From Epilithonimonas sp042695135 (GTDB taxonomy: Bacteria; Bacteroidota; Bacteroidia; Flavobacteriales; Weeksellaceae), in NCBI RefSeq assembly GCF_042695135.1, contig NZ_CP170547.1, positions 1,550,001 through 1,614,000 of the forward strand: a stretch of DNA of 64,000 nt. The letters are read 5' to 3'. Below the pieces are notes generated by a model. The model searched no databases, was not told where the DNA came from, and worked only from the letters and a program-made list of their open reading frames with translations. Shown piece by piece: positions 47,677 through 56,023 of the stretch. A program made the translations under genes and the position numbers. Position 1 is the stretch's first letter. Each line of letters opens with the position of its first letter.

Positions 47677-49323
47677 ATGTTCAGAAAAATTCAGATTTTC
47701 ATTTTGGCTGTGGCTACATTTGGAAATATTAATGCTCAGAAAACAAAATTAAATTCAGGAGAAAGACCAAAATTAGTGGTAGGATTAGTCGTTGACCAGA
47801 TGCGTTGGGATTATCTTTACCGCTTTGAGAAAAAATTCGGGAAAGGAGGTTTTCAAAGACTTTTGGGCGAAGGATATTCTCTTAACAATGTTCATATTCC
47901 TTACATCCCAACAGTTACGGCGATTGGTCATACTTCAATTTATACAGGGTCGGTGCCTTCCATTCACGGGATTGCCGGGAACGACTGGACAGACAAAGAA
48001 ACCGGGAAAAATGTCTATTGTACAACTGATGACAGCGTAAATCCTGTTGGTTCCACAGATAGAAAAATGGGCAGTCATTCTCCAAAAAACCTTTGGTCAA
48101 CTACGATGACGGACCAGTTGAGGATTGCCAGTAATTTCAAATCAAAAGTCGTGGGTGTTTCTTTGAAAGACCGTGCTTCTATTTTGCCGGCGGGTCATAA
48201 TCCGACAGGCGCTTTTTGGTTTGATGATTCTTCTGGGAACTTCATCACGAGTTCTTATTATATGAATGAACTTCCAAAATGGGTGACGGATTTTAATGAT
48301 CAGAAAGTTCCGGAAAAACTTTTGGCGAACGGCTGGGAAACGACTTTGCCAATTTCTGAATATACAGAAAGTACAGCCGACAATGTACAATGGGAATATC
48401 CTGTAGGAACAGCAAAGGATCCGGTTTTTCCTTATAAGAACCTGTTGACGGATTATGCAACCAAAAAAGGTGTGATCAGAACAACACCTTTCGGGAATAC
48501 TCTGACTTTGAAATTTGCCGAAGCCGCTTTGGATAACTATGCTTTGGGAAAAGGTACAGAGACAGATTTTCTTGCAATTAATCTGGCTTCAACGGATTAC
48601 GTCGGACATTCTTACGGACCAAATTCCGTGGAAGTGGAAGATACCTATATCAGATTAGACAAAGACTTGGCGGCGTTTTTCAAAATGCTGGATGATAAAG
48701 TTGGAAAAAACAATTATTTAGTCTTTTTATCTGCCGATCACGGTGGCGCAAATGCAGAAGGATTCCTGAGAGCAAATAAAATTCTAGGTGGATTCTATGA
48801 TGACGGGATGGAGAAAAATTTAGGTGCAGAATTAGAGAAAAAATATGCTAATTCCAAACTGATTCTAGGAATCGATAATTATCAGATCTATCTTAATCAA
48901 AGTTTGATCAAAGAAAAAAATCTTGATGAAAATGATATCAAAACTACAATTATCAACAATTTGAACAAAGACCCAAGAGTTTTGTATGCTGTAGATTTGA
49001 ACAAAATAGGTTCATCAGCTATTCCAGAACCTATAAAAACCAGAGCTATCAACGGTTACAACTGGCAGAGAAGTGGCGATATCCAGATTGTTTCCCACGA
49101 CGGAATGTTACCAACGTACGCTAAAAAAGGAACGACTCACAGCGTTTGGAATTCCTACGATTCTCACATTCCGTTGATTTTTATGGGTTGGAGAATCAAA
49201 CACGGCGAAAGCAATAAAGAGTATAATATGACCGATATTGCGCCAACCGTTTCCGCTTTACTTCACATCGAATTTCCAAGTGGAAACATCGGAAATCCTA
49301 TTACAGAAGTGATTGGGAGATAA
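47677..49323 (+). CDS. pafA: PafA-type alkaline phosphatase
   Basis: 548 aa from MFRKIQIFILAVATFG with a signal peptide ending INAQ. The upstream ATG at 47563 is rejected because the promoter lies after it. A periplasmic phosphomonoesterase of the alkaline phosphatase superfamily. The nucleophile Thr79 is in PTVTAIGHTS. VVDQMRWDY, DYVGHSYGP and SADHGG supply zinc ligands, and SLKDRAS carries the Lys and Arg that mark PafA. It differs from PhoA, which uses Ser. It should release phosphate from organic esters. No Pho box was recognised. Confidence 0.92.
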   Translation: MFRKIQIFILAVATFGNINAQKTKLNSGERPKLVVGLVVDQMRWDYLYRFEKKFGKGGFQRLLGEGYSLNNVHIPYIPTVTAIGHTSIYTGSVPSIHGIAGNDWTDKETGKNVYCTTDDSVNPVGSTDRKMGSHSPKNLWSTTMTDQLRIASNFKSKVVGVSLKDRASILPAGHNPTGAFWFDDSSGNFITSSYYMNELPKWVTDFNDQKVPEKLLANGWETTLPISEYTESTADNVQWEYPVGTAKDPVFPYKNLLTDYATKKGVIRTTPFGNTLTLKFAEAALDNYALGKGTETDFLAINLASTDYVGHSYGPNSVEVEDTYIRLDKDLAAFFKMLDDKVGKNNYLVFLSADHGGANAEGFLRANKILGGFYDDGMEKNLGAELEKKYANSKLILGIDNYQIYLNQSLIKEKNLDENDIKTTIINNLNKDPRVLYAVDLNKIGSSAIPEPIKTRAINGYNWQRSGDIQIVSHDGMLPTYAKKGTTHSVWNSYDSHIPLIFMGWRIKHGESNKEYNMTDIAPTVSALLHIEFPSGNIGNPITEVIGR

Positions 49324-49569
49324 AAATAGAAGTTAGAGGTTAGAATTTAGAAGTTAGATTGTAATTGCTTTAATTTTTAAATAAAATATAAGCCCAATAT
49401 TGTCATTCCGGAGGAATCTAAAACAGTCTTTGTAGAGATTCTTACAGAATGGCAATTTTTTTAATGAAGATTTGTGAGCTTTTATAAGTTTTACGCCTTT
49501 GTGAACTTAAAAACATAAAGAATGTAAAAAATCTTAGTGAACTTTGTGTTCAAAAACCATTAATAGATT
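49324..49569. repeat. Repeat-rich gap, including GTCATTCCGGAGGAATCT element
   Basis: Three kinds of sequence. At 49328-49361 there is a short GAAGTTAGA-type run. At 49401-49456 an imperfect inverted repeat (GTCATTCCGGAGGAATCT facing AGATTCTTACAGAATGGC) resembles dispersed elements common in Bacteroidetes. After it lies a CCTTTGTGAACTTA-type stretch near 49495. No gene. Confidence 0.6.
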
Positions 49570-50340
49570 ATGAATTTGAAAGAAAAAGACATCTTCGATT
49601 TGCTGAATGAAAAAGCAGAACTCTACAATTCGCCCGATTTTATAACCGATGACCCCATTCAGATTCCACATTGTTTTTCTTTGAAACAGGATATTGAGAT
49701 TTCAGCATTCTTGTCGGCAAGTATTGCCTGGGGAAACCGGAAATCAATTATTAATGACGCCAATAAAATGATGGAATTGATGGGAGATTCACCGTACGAT
49801 TTTGTTATGAATTTCACAGATTCTGATTTGGGTAAAATTCCACAAAAAGCGATTCACAGAACTTTCAACCACGAAGATTTTATTTTTTTTTTAAAGAATT
49901 TTCGCCGGATTTATACTCTGTTTGATAGTCTGGAAGAAGCATTTCTAATCAATGAAAATGAAACCAATTTTTATCATTCAATTGAGCGATTCCGCAATCA
50001 GTTCATTTCCGAAAAACACCGTGGGCAAAAACACGTGAGTTCGCCTTACAAAAATTCGGCTTCCAAAAGACTGATAATGTTTTTACGTTGGATGGTTCGG
50101 AAAGATAAAAAAGGCGTCGATTTCGGCATTTGGGAAAACATTGACTCTAAGTTTTTATCGATTCCTTTGGATGTTCATACGGCAAATATTTCCAGAAAAT
50201 TAGGAATCTTAACCAGAAAACAAAACGATTGGAAAGCGGTGGAGGAATTGGATTTGATTCTTAGGAAATATAATTCTGATGACCCGGCAATCTACGATTT
50301 CGCTTTGTTTGGACTGGGTGTTTCTAAAGAATTTGAATAG
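49570..50340 (+). CDS. TIGR02757 (DUF2400) family protein
   Basis: 256 aa, cytosolic. Recognised by SAFLSASIAWGNRKSIINDANKMM, MGDSPYDFVMNF, FRRIYTLFDSLEEAF, FLRWMVRKDKKGVDFGIW and LSIPLDVHTANISRKLG. The helical fold with VHTANISRKLG recalls HhH-type DNA glycosylase-like proteins, but no catalytic role is known to me. Preceded by a repeat-rich gap and followed by an inverted-repeat element, so likely monocistronic. Confidence 0.88.
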   Translation: MNLKEKDIFDLLNEKAELYNSPDFITDDPIQIPHCFSLKQDIEISAFLSASIAWGNRKSIINDANKMMELMGDSPYDFVMNFTDSDLGKIPQKAIHRTFNHEDFIFFLKNFRRIYTLFDSLEEAFLINENETNFYHSIERFRNQFISEKHRGQKHVSSPYKNSASKRLIMFLRWMVRKDKKGVDFGIWENIDSKFLSIPLDVHTANISRKLGILTRKQNDWKAVEELDLILRKYNSDDPAIYDFALFGLGVSKEFE

Positions 50341-50363
50341 AATAAAGTTTCTTATAAAAAAGT

Positions 50364-50438
50364 CTTCGACTCCGCTCAGACTGACATCACTAAAATTCTA
50401 CCATTTAGTATTAGATGTCACACTGAGCGGAGTCGAAG
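50364..50438. repeat. CTTCGACTCCGCTCAG inverted-repeat element, copy 2
   Basis: CTTCGACTCCGCTCAG at 50364-50379 and its exact reverse complement CTGAGCGGAGTCGAAG at 50423-50438, a perfect 16-bp inverted repeat. Inner arms GACATC / GATGTC also pair. It lies between two convergent genes. Confidence 0.9.
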
Positions 50439-50457
50439 TGTTTTGTGGTTATAAAAA

Positions 50458-51339
50458 TTATTTCAAAATATCGTTAATCTTAGGATAATCCGAAATTTTC
50501 CGGAATTCAAAACGGTTGCTGTTCTGCAAACCCGAAATAAACAAATCCAATTCCCGAACCGAATCATCATCGTGAAGATATTGATCGTGTGTCAGAAAAA
50601 CCAAATGCCTGGAAGTCTTTTCCAGATCGTTAAAAAAAATGCTGTCTATTCTTTTTGCCATTTCTTTATGAGTGCCTTTCAGCTTCATTGTATTATCAGG
50701 TTTCCATTCCAGATCCCAGCCAACCAAAGTATAGCCTGATCTTTGGAGTTCATCAGCAGCAATTTTTGAAGTTTTGATATCGGTTGCAGTAATATCAGCT
50801 GTCCTCCAAATATTCCGTCCGGGTGTTCTGGCATATTTATTTTTGAATTTGATGCTATCTCTTGCTCTGTCAAAATCGTGAATCACATTTTCCGGATTTT
50901 TATAGAATTCAGAATATCGGTTTGCGGCATGGGAATAGCTGTGATTTGCAATCTCCACAAGTTTATCATTTTCCAGTTCTTTGAGTTCTTTTGCCTGAGT
51001 TTTGCTGTCGTAGGCATGTTTTCCTACAACGAAAGCGGTTATTGGAATTTGATATTTATTTGTAATCTTCAATAGGTTTTTCGTCCCTCTGTTTGGTCCA
51101 TCATCGAAGGTCAGATAGATATAACGTTTATTTGGGTCGTCGGGAATGTCGGGTTTTGAAGACATGACTTTTGCTGATCTGGGGACAATTTTTTCTGAAT
51201 TATGTTCTGTTGAGAGTTGTTCCTGTTCTTTTTCTGTTTTTTTGTTACAGGATTTCAAAAAAAATACTGCTGTAGAGATTAATGCAGCAGTTCCAAGAAA
51301 AACCAAAAGACTTGATTTTTCAGCAAAAGTTTTTTTCAT
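50458..51339 (-). CDS. Polysaccharide deacetylase (NodB-type), membrane-anchored
   Basis: 293 aa. An N-terminal hydrophobic helix with LKSC at its end (about residues 10-31) could be a membrane anchor or a lipoprotein signal. The NodB domain has the catalytic Asp and first metal Asp in LTFDDGPNRGT, metal His residues in IANHSYSHAANR, ARTPGRNIWR for substrate Arg, and LVFLTHDQYLHDD with the C-terminal His. It should remove acetyl groups from a cell-wall or surface glycan; the substrate is unknown. Confidence 0.92.
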   Translation of the reverse strand: MKKTFAEKSSLLVFLGTAALISTAVFFLKSCNKKTEKEQEQLSTEHNSEKIVPRSAKVMSSKPDIPDDPNKRYIYLTFDDGPNRGTKNLLKITNKYQIPITAFVVGKHAYDSKTQAKELKELENDKLVEIANHSYSHAANRYSEFYKNPENVIHDFDRARDSIKFKNKYARTPGRNIWRTADITATDIKTSKIAADELQRSGYTLVGWDLEWKPDNTMKLKGTHKEMAKRIDSIFFNDLEKTSRHLVFLTHDQYLHDDDSVRELDLFISGLQNSNRFEFRKISDYPKINDILK

Positions 51340-51695
51340 TGGAAATAAATGGCTTTAAATTGTTAAAAATTGTTAATTAAGTTAAAATTTAGAATCAAAT
51401 TTGATGCCGATGATTGTCTTTTTTTAAATTATATTTAAATTAATATGTATTGATAATCAGTTACTTGTGATTATTTTAAATTTTATTTTATTAATAGTAA
51501 TGCCTTGTAAAATTTAACACTGAATCATCGCAGCCCGACTTGAACGGAAATCCTTTTTTGCGTGTACTCAATTTCAATTTATAGATAAATCTTGAGCAAA
51601 AAAGATTGGGAGTGGAAGGCGGATAAAGCTGCCCAAATAAATATTTGTAAAACCTTTCTTGATTTACATCAACGTCTGTTCTTTGTTTAAGGTCT
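51340..51695. other. Long gap before the YceI gene
   Basis: The first about 190 bp (to 51530) are plain AT-rich sequence that must hold the divergent promoter of the deacetylase gene. The repeat element copy B occupies 51532-51632. The YceI promoter box follows at 51696. No gene is seen. Confidence 0.5.
51532..51632 (+). repeat. GCAGCCCGACTTGA interspersed repeat, copy B
   Basis: Starts GCAGCCCGACTTGAACGGA and ends GGATAAAGCTGCC, with poly-T and poly-A inner parts (CCTTTTTTGCG and GAGCAAAAAAGA). It aligns with copy A at 34306-34390 in the opposite orientation. Its outer ends GCAGC and GCTGC are inverted. Confidence 0.75.
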
Positions 51696-51703
51696 TATTT
51701 TTG
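51696..51703 (+). promoter_or_regulatory. -7 promoter box of the YceI gene
   Basis: TATTTTTG, 32 bp before the ATG at 51736. Confidence 0.55.
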
Positions 51704-51735
51704 CTGCATTAAAAGTTTAATCAAAATAATTTTCT

Positions 51736-52404
51736 ATGAAAAAATTAACCGTATTGGCATTTGCAGGAGCGGCATTGTTGTTCACTGCTTGTAATGACAA
51801 AAAAGAAACTGTAAAAGATGCGCAAGAAGTGGCAGCGAAAACCGGCGACGCTTACAAAGTGGATTTGGCAACGTCCAATGTGAACTGGAAAGCTTTCCAC
51901 AAAGGTGGTTTCGCTCCAAGATGGGGAACTTTGAACTTGAAATCTGGTGAGTTGACAATTGCAGACAATGCGGTGACTTCTGGAGATTTTGTAATCGATA
52001 TGACAACTCTTAAAGTTGATCCTGCATCTGTAACTGAGGCGGATAAAAAACCTGCAGATCTTGAAAAACACCTTAAGAGTGCAGATTTCTTCAATGTAGA
52101 AAAAAATCAAACATCTGATTTTAAAATTACTTCTGTAGCTGATTTGACAGGAACACCCGCAAAAGATGCTGTAGCCGGAGCTAATAAAACAATCAGTGGT
52201 AATCTTACTCTACAAGGAAAAACATTAAATGTTTCTTTCCCTGCAAAAGTGACTGTTGCTGAAGGTAAAGCCGCTATCGAAGCTAAATTTACTGTGAACA
52301 GGACGGACTGGGGAATCAAATTCGGGACAGACGAAACCGATCCTGCAGAATGGATGATCAGCAAAGACATCGAAATTGGCATCAACGTAAATGCTGCTAA
52401 ATAA
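51736..52404 (+). CDS. YceI-family lipoprotein
   Basis: 222 aa. Lipobox LLFTAC (Cys19). A YceI lipocalin-like beta-barrel (about 40-222) with SNVNWKAFHKGGF, GTLNLKSGELTIAD, HLKSADFFNVEKN and NRTDWGIKFG. The family binds polyisoprenoid-type lipids in some bacteria; in this organism the ligand is unknown. The lipid anchor and long linker place it at the periplasmic face of a membrane. It has its own promoter and terminator. Confidence 0.92.
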   Translation: MKKLTVLAFAGAALLFTACNDKKETVKDAQEVAAKTGDAYKVDLATSNVNWKAFHKGGFAPRWGTLNLKSGELTIADNAVTSGDFVIDMTTLKVDPASVTEADKKPADLEKHLKSADFFNVEKNQTSDFKITSVADLTGTPAKDAVAGANKTISGNLTLQGKTLNVSFPAKVTVAEGKAAIEAKFTVNRTDWGIKFGTDETDPAEWMISKDIEIGINVNAAK

Positions 52405-52429
52405 TAGATTTTAAAAATGAAAAGGAGAA

Positions 52430-52459
52430 GACTGTTTCGAAAGAGACAGTCTTTTTTTT
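52430..52459 (+). terminator. YceI gene terminator
   Basis: GACTGTTTC-GAAA-GAGACAGTC, a 9-bp stem with a GNRA-type loop, then T8. Confidence 0.85.
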
Positions 52460-52472
52460 ATTGCTAAAAACA

Positions 52473-52530
52473 CTTCGACTCCGCTCAGTGTGATATCTCT
52501 TAAAAATTGTCAGTCTGAGCAGCGTCGAAG
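52473..52530. repeat. CTTCGACTCCGCTCAG inverted-repeat element, copy 3
   Basis: CTTCGACTCCGCTCAG (52473-52488) faces CTGAGCAGCGTCGAAG (52515-52530), with a shorter centre than in copies 1 and 2. It directly follows the YceI terminator. Confidence 0.85.
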
Positions 52531-52560
52531 CCTTTGAAGTTTAATTGTTTTGAAACAAAA

Positions 52561-52585
52561 GAACCGACTCTTTAGGAGCCGGTTC
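52561..52585 (-). terminator. Second hairpin downstream of the uvrA operon
   Basis: Read on the minus strand: GAACCGGCTC pairs with GAGTCGGTTC across a 5-nt loop (one G-U pair), then TTTTGTTT. It could back up the terminator at 52622-52655. Confidence 0.55.
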
Positions 52586-52621
52586 AGTAGATAAAGACAT
52601 CTCATTTTTTTAGTTAAACAA

Positions 52622-52655
52622 CAACAAAAAAGGATAGCCGACAATGCTATCCTTT
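52622..52655 (-). terminator. Terminator of the uvrA operon
   Basis: On the minus strand: AAAGGATAGC / GCTATCCTTT, a 10-bp perfect stem with a 7-nt loop, running into T6 and GTTGTTG. Confidence 0.75.
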
Positions 52656-52791
52656 GATTTTTATATCAAATTTAGTTTGAATGATTCTGATTGAAAATAA
52701 GTAAGTTATCACAGTATTTTTCTTAATCTTATAATGTAAATTTAGAAAGAAAAACAATACGAAATGTAAACTGAATGTTAAAATTTCATAC

Positions 52792-52815
52792 TTATCCACA
52801 TTTTTTTGTGGATAA
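52792..52815. other. Inverted pair of consensus DnaA boxes
   Basis: TTATCCACA at 52792-52800 and its reverse complement TGTGGATAA at 52807-52815, separated by six T. Both match the DnaA-box consensus exactly. The pair lies 5 bp past the stop of the small membrane protein gene, beside about 130 bp of AT-rich non-coding sequence. As a hairpin it lacks a T run, so it is not a normal terminator. Confidence 0.6.
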
Positions 52816-52820
52816 CTGAA

Positions 52821-53084
52821 TTATTGAGGCTGATTTATAAACCAAATTATTACGCCTATTCCAATCAAATGAATAATTGAAATATTTAATTTAGTGGAAA
52901 TTTCAATTTTAAATTTAAACCAAGTCAGTAATATCAGTAAAATTATAGAAATACATAAAACTAATAAAACAAAAATATCTAATCCGGGTCCGGCTAAGTT
53001 GGTGGGGGAGAATTTATAAGAAAGATATAAGACAATAAATCCTACAATATAAAAGACTATATGGCTTAATGGTTTTCTAAACAT
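52821..53084 (-). CDS. Small membrane protein, unknown function
   Basis: 87 aa with three hydrophobic segments (about residues 7-23, 33-54 and 66-83) joined by short polar loops (YKFSPTNLAGPG, WFKFKIEIST). No signal cleavage site and no recognised family. The ATG is 2 bp after the uvrA stop, so it should be co-transcribed with uvrA and may be coupled in translation. Neither sequence nor context shows a role in repair. Confidence 0.7.
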   Translation of the reverse strand: MFRKPLSHIVFYIVGFIVLYLSYKFSPTNLAGPGLDIFVLLVLCISIILLILLTWFKFKIEISTKLNISIIHLIGIGVIIWFINQPQ

Positions 53085-53086
53085 TC

Positions 53087-55873
53087 CTACAATTTCTCTG
53101 CAATATACTTCGCTGTAAAAGACTCCTTTACTTTTACCAAATCTTCAGGAGTTCCCGAGAAAACAACTTCACCACCATATTTTCCAGCGTTTGGACCGAT
53201 ATCAATAATGTGATCTGCAGTTTTAATAATATCCGGCTGATGCTCAATAACCACAACCGAATGTCCCAATTCTATCAAGGCCTGGAGGGATTTCAGTAAT
53301 TTCTTGATGTCGTGGAAATGCAATCCTGTTGACGGTTCATCAAAGACGAAAAGTGTTTTGTCTGTTGTATAACCCTTGACAAGAAAAGATGCCAGTTTCA
53401 CTCTTTGCGCTTCACCGCCGGAAAGGGTAGAAGAAGATTGCCCCAATTGCAGATAGCCAAGACCGACGTCCTGCAAAGGTTTTATTTTGGTAACGATTTT
53501 TTCCTCATGGTTTTCTGAGAAGAATTCCAAAGCCTCGTCCACCGTCATATGAAGGATGTCCGAGATATTTTTCTCGTCATATTTTATCTCAAGGATTTCT
53601 TTTTTGAAACGTGTTCCGTGGCAAACTTCACATTCCAGCTCTATGTCTGCCATAAACTGCATTGAGACGGTGATGACACCGTCACCTTTACATTCATCGC
53701 AACGTCCGCCATCCACATTGAAGGAGAAATGTTTGGGTTTAAGTCCCTGAACTTTTGCAGATTTTTGTTTCGCAAAAAGATCACGTATATCATCATAAGC
53801 TTTCAGATAAGTGACTGGATTGGAACGGGACGATTTTCCGATTGGGTTCTGGTCAATCAACTCAATATTCTGAATCAATTTTGAAGGAAAGGTAACCGAG
53901 TCATAATCCGCTTTTTTCCCACCCATCCCGAGTTGAATTTGAATCGCATTCGTCATCACTTCTTTCATCAGAGTCGATTTTCCACTTCCGGAAACGCCAG
54001 TAATAACCGTTAAACATTCTAAAGGAACATTGACGTCGATATTCTTTAAGTTGTTTTGACGAGCGCCTTTTATCTCGATGTATTCTTTTGTTTTTCTGCG
54101 TTTTTTAGGAACTTCGATTTCCATTTCGCCACTAAGATATTTTGCGGTCAGCGTATCAGATTTCATCATCTCTTCGTAATTTCCGTTGAAAACCAACTCG
54201 CCACCGAGATAACCGGCTTCCGGTCCAATATCAATGATATGGTCGGCAGCTTTCATTACGTCTTCATCGTGTTCTACAACGATTACGGTATTTCCAAGGT
54301 CTCTAAGCTGTTTCAAAACGCCAATAAGATTTTCAGTATCTCTGGAATGTAAACCAATACTCGGCTCGTCCAAAATATAAATTGAACCTACGAGCGAACT
54401 TCCCAAACTCGTTGCCAGATTAATTCTCTGGCTTTCACCACCGGAAAGTGTATTTGAAGTTCTGTTTAATGTTAAATAGCCGAGACCAACTTTCGTCAGA
54501 AATTCTAATCGAGTTTCGATCTCGTAAATCAGACGTTTTGCGATTTCCTTATCGTGCTCGTTGAGTTTTAAAGTTTTAATTAATGGCAGAAACTCATCCA
54601 AAGGTAATTCTATGAATGACTGAATATTATAACCGTCAATTTTCACCCAGCTTGTTTCTTCTCTTAGTCTCAGGCCTTCGCATGTCGGACAAAGCGTTTT
54701 TCCACGATAGCGCGAAAGCATCACGCGGTACTGGATTTTATAAAGATTTTCCTCCAGCATTTTGAAGAAATTATCAATGCTTGGGAAATTTCTGGTTTTG
54801 TCACCTTTCCACAGGAATTGCTTTTGCTCTTTTGTTAATTGATGATAAGGCTTATGAATCGGGAAATCTTTGTTTTTTTTGATAAAATCTTTCTTCCATT
54901 CGCTCATACTTTCGCCACGCCAGGCAGCCACGGCATCTTCGTGAAGAGAAAGATTTTTATTAGGAATCACAAGATCTTCATCAATCCCGATTACTTTTCC
55001 GTAACCTTCACAAGTTGGGCAAGCACCGTAAGGATTATTAAAACTGAAATAATGGACATTCGGTTCGTTGAAAACAATGCCGTCTAATTCAAATTTATTC
55101 GAGAACTCACGGACGTTTCCAGTGTCTGTATTTTTCAAAGAACAATAGCCGTGACCTTCGTAGAAAGCCATTTGGATAGAATCGGCCAGTCTCTGAAGGA
55201 AATTCTCATCTTCCTCATAACTGAATCTGTCAATAACCAAGTTGATAGTCATCTCTTTCTCCGGAACGAATCCGAATGCTTCCAGATCTTCAATCCCCGC
55301 AACATTTCCACTAACTTCCAGCCTCGTGAAACCGGAAACTTTGAGTGTTTTCAGTTGTTCCTTGAAATTTTTAATATCAAATTCCAAAGGAGCCAACAGC
55401 AGAAACGTCGAATCTTTCTTCGAATTTTTAATAAAATCAATGACGTCTGTTACGCTGTCTTTTTTCACTTCTTCGCCGGAAATCGGGGAATAAGTTCGGC
55501 CAACGCGCGCAAAGAACAACTTCATATAATCGTAAATCTCTGTAGAAGTTCCAACAGTAGAACGCGGATTGGACGAAATCACCTTTTGCTGAATTGCAAT
55601 AGACGGCGCCAAACCTTTGATATCATCGATTTTTGGTTTTTCTAATTTCCCCAAAAACTGACGCGCGTATGAGCTCAGACTTTCCACATAACGCCTCTGT
55701 CCTTCGGCATAAATGGTGTCAAAAGCCAGAGAAGATTTTCCACTTCCGGAGACGCCTGTAATCACAATCAGTTTGTTCTTTGGAATCAGAACATCTATGT
55801 GTTTCAGGTTGTTAAGATGTGCGTTTTTAACGAAAAGAAATTTCTTGATATCGATATCGGTTGTTGTAGCCAT
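53087..55873 (-). CDS. uvrA: Excinuclease ABC subunit A
   Basis: 928 aa, the damage-sensing ATPase of nucleotide excision repair. Two ABC domains: the first with GVSGSGKSSLAFDTIYAEGQ and signature TLSGGESQRINLA, the second with TGVSGSGKSTLMKEV and TLSGGEAQRVKLA. Zinc-finger cysteines are seen as CPTCEGYG, CPTCEGLR, and CDECKGDG with CEVCHGTR. Normal length. The gene is first in an operon with the 87-aa membrane protein. Confidence 0.97.
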   Translation of the reverse strand: MATTTDIDIKKFLFVKNAHLNNLKHIDVLIPKNKLIVITGVSGSGKSSLAFDTIYAEGQRRYVESLSSYARQFLGKLEKPKIDDIKGLAPSIAIQQKVISSNPRSTVGTSTEIYDYMKLFFARVGRTYSPISGEEVKKDSVTDVIDFIKNSKKDSTFLLLAPLEFDIKNFKEQLKTLKVSGFTRLEVSGNVAGIEDLEAFGFVPEKEMTINLVIDRFSYEEDENFLQRLADSIQMAFYEGHGYCSLKNTDTGNVREFSNKFELDGIVFNEPNVHYFSFNNPYGACPTCEGYGKVIGIDEDLVIPNKNLSLHEDAVAAWRGESMSEWKKDFIKKNKDFPIHKPYHQLTKEQKQFLWKGDKTRNFPSIDNFFKMLEENLYKIQYRVMLSRYRGKTLCPTCEGLRLREETSWVKIDGYNIQSFIELPLDEFLPLIKTLKLNEHDKEIAKRLIYEIETRLEFLTKVGLGYLTLNRTSNTLSGGESQRINLATSLGSSLVGSIYILDEPSIGLHSRDTENLIGVLKQLRDLGNTVIVVEHDEDVMKAADHIIDIGPEAGYLGGELVFNGNYEEMMKSDTLTAKYLSGEMEIEVPKKRRKTKEYIEIKGARQNNLKNIDVNVPLECLTVITGVSGSGKSTLMKEVMTNAIQIQLGMGGKKADYDSVTFPSKLIQNIELIDQNPIGKSSRSNPVTYLKAYDDIRDLFAKQKSAKVQGLKPKHFSFNVDGGRCDECKGDGVITVSMQFMADIELECEVCHGTRFKKEILEIKYDEKNISDILHMTVDEALEFFSENHEEKIVTKIKPLQDVGLGYLQLGQSSSTLSGGEAQRVKLASFLVKGYTTDKTLFVFDEPSTGLHFHDIKKLLKSLQALIELGHSVVVIEHQPDIIKTADHIIDIGPNAGKYGGEVVFSGTPEDLVKVKESFTAKYIAEKL

Positions 55874-55890
55874 AGTAAAAATGAGACCTA

Positions 55891-55898
55891 CAAAATTA
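55891..55898 (-). promoter_or_regulatory. -7 promoter box of uvrA
   Basis: TAATTTTG on the minus strand, 17 bp before the ATG at 55873. No LexA-type operator was recognised. Confidence 0.55.
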
Positions 55899-55987
55899 CG
55901 GAAAATAAAAATGATTCGGAATAAGATTTTGGATTTAAACTATTAAGATTTTATGAATGAATCTGACTGTAAAACAAGGCTAATCTT

Positions 55988-55995
55988 TATATTTG
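55988..55995 (+). promoter_or_regulatory. -7 promoter box of the BtuB-like receptor gene
   Basis: TATATTTG, 28 bp before the ATG at 56024. Confidence 0.55.
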
Positions 55996-56023
55996 CGCCT
56001 TGAAATTTGATAAGAAGTAAACT

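Noticed and set aside
50279..50488. 69-aa open frame over the end of the TIGR02757 gene and the repeat
   Set aside because: It reads through an inverted-repeat element and the end of a solid gene in another frame.
52570..52640. Leader peptide or small RNA between the two minus-strand hairpins
   Set aside because: A short frame starting ATGAGATGTC runs into the second hairpin, but there is no amino-acid run or promoter box; two tandem terminators explain the region more simply.
55874..56023. Cobalamin riboswitch upstream of the BtuB-like receptor
   Set aside because: The 150-bp gap holds two divergent promoters and shows no B12-box-like sequence or suitable hairpins.
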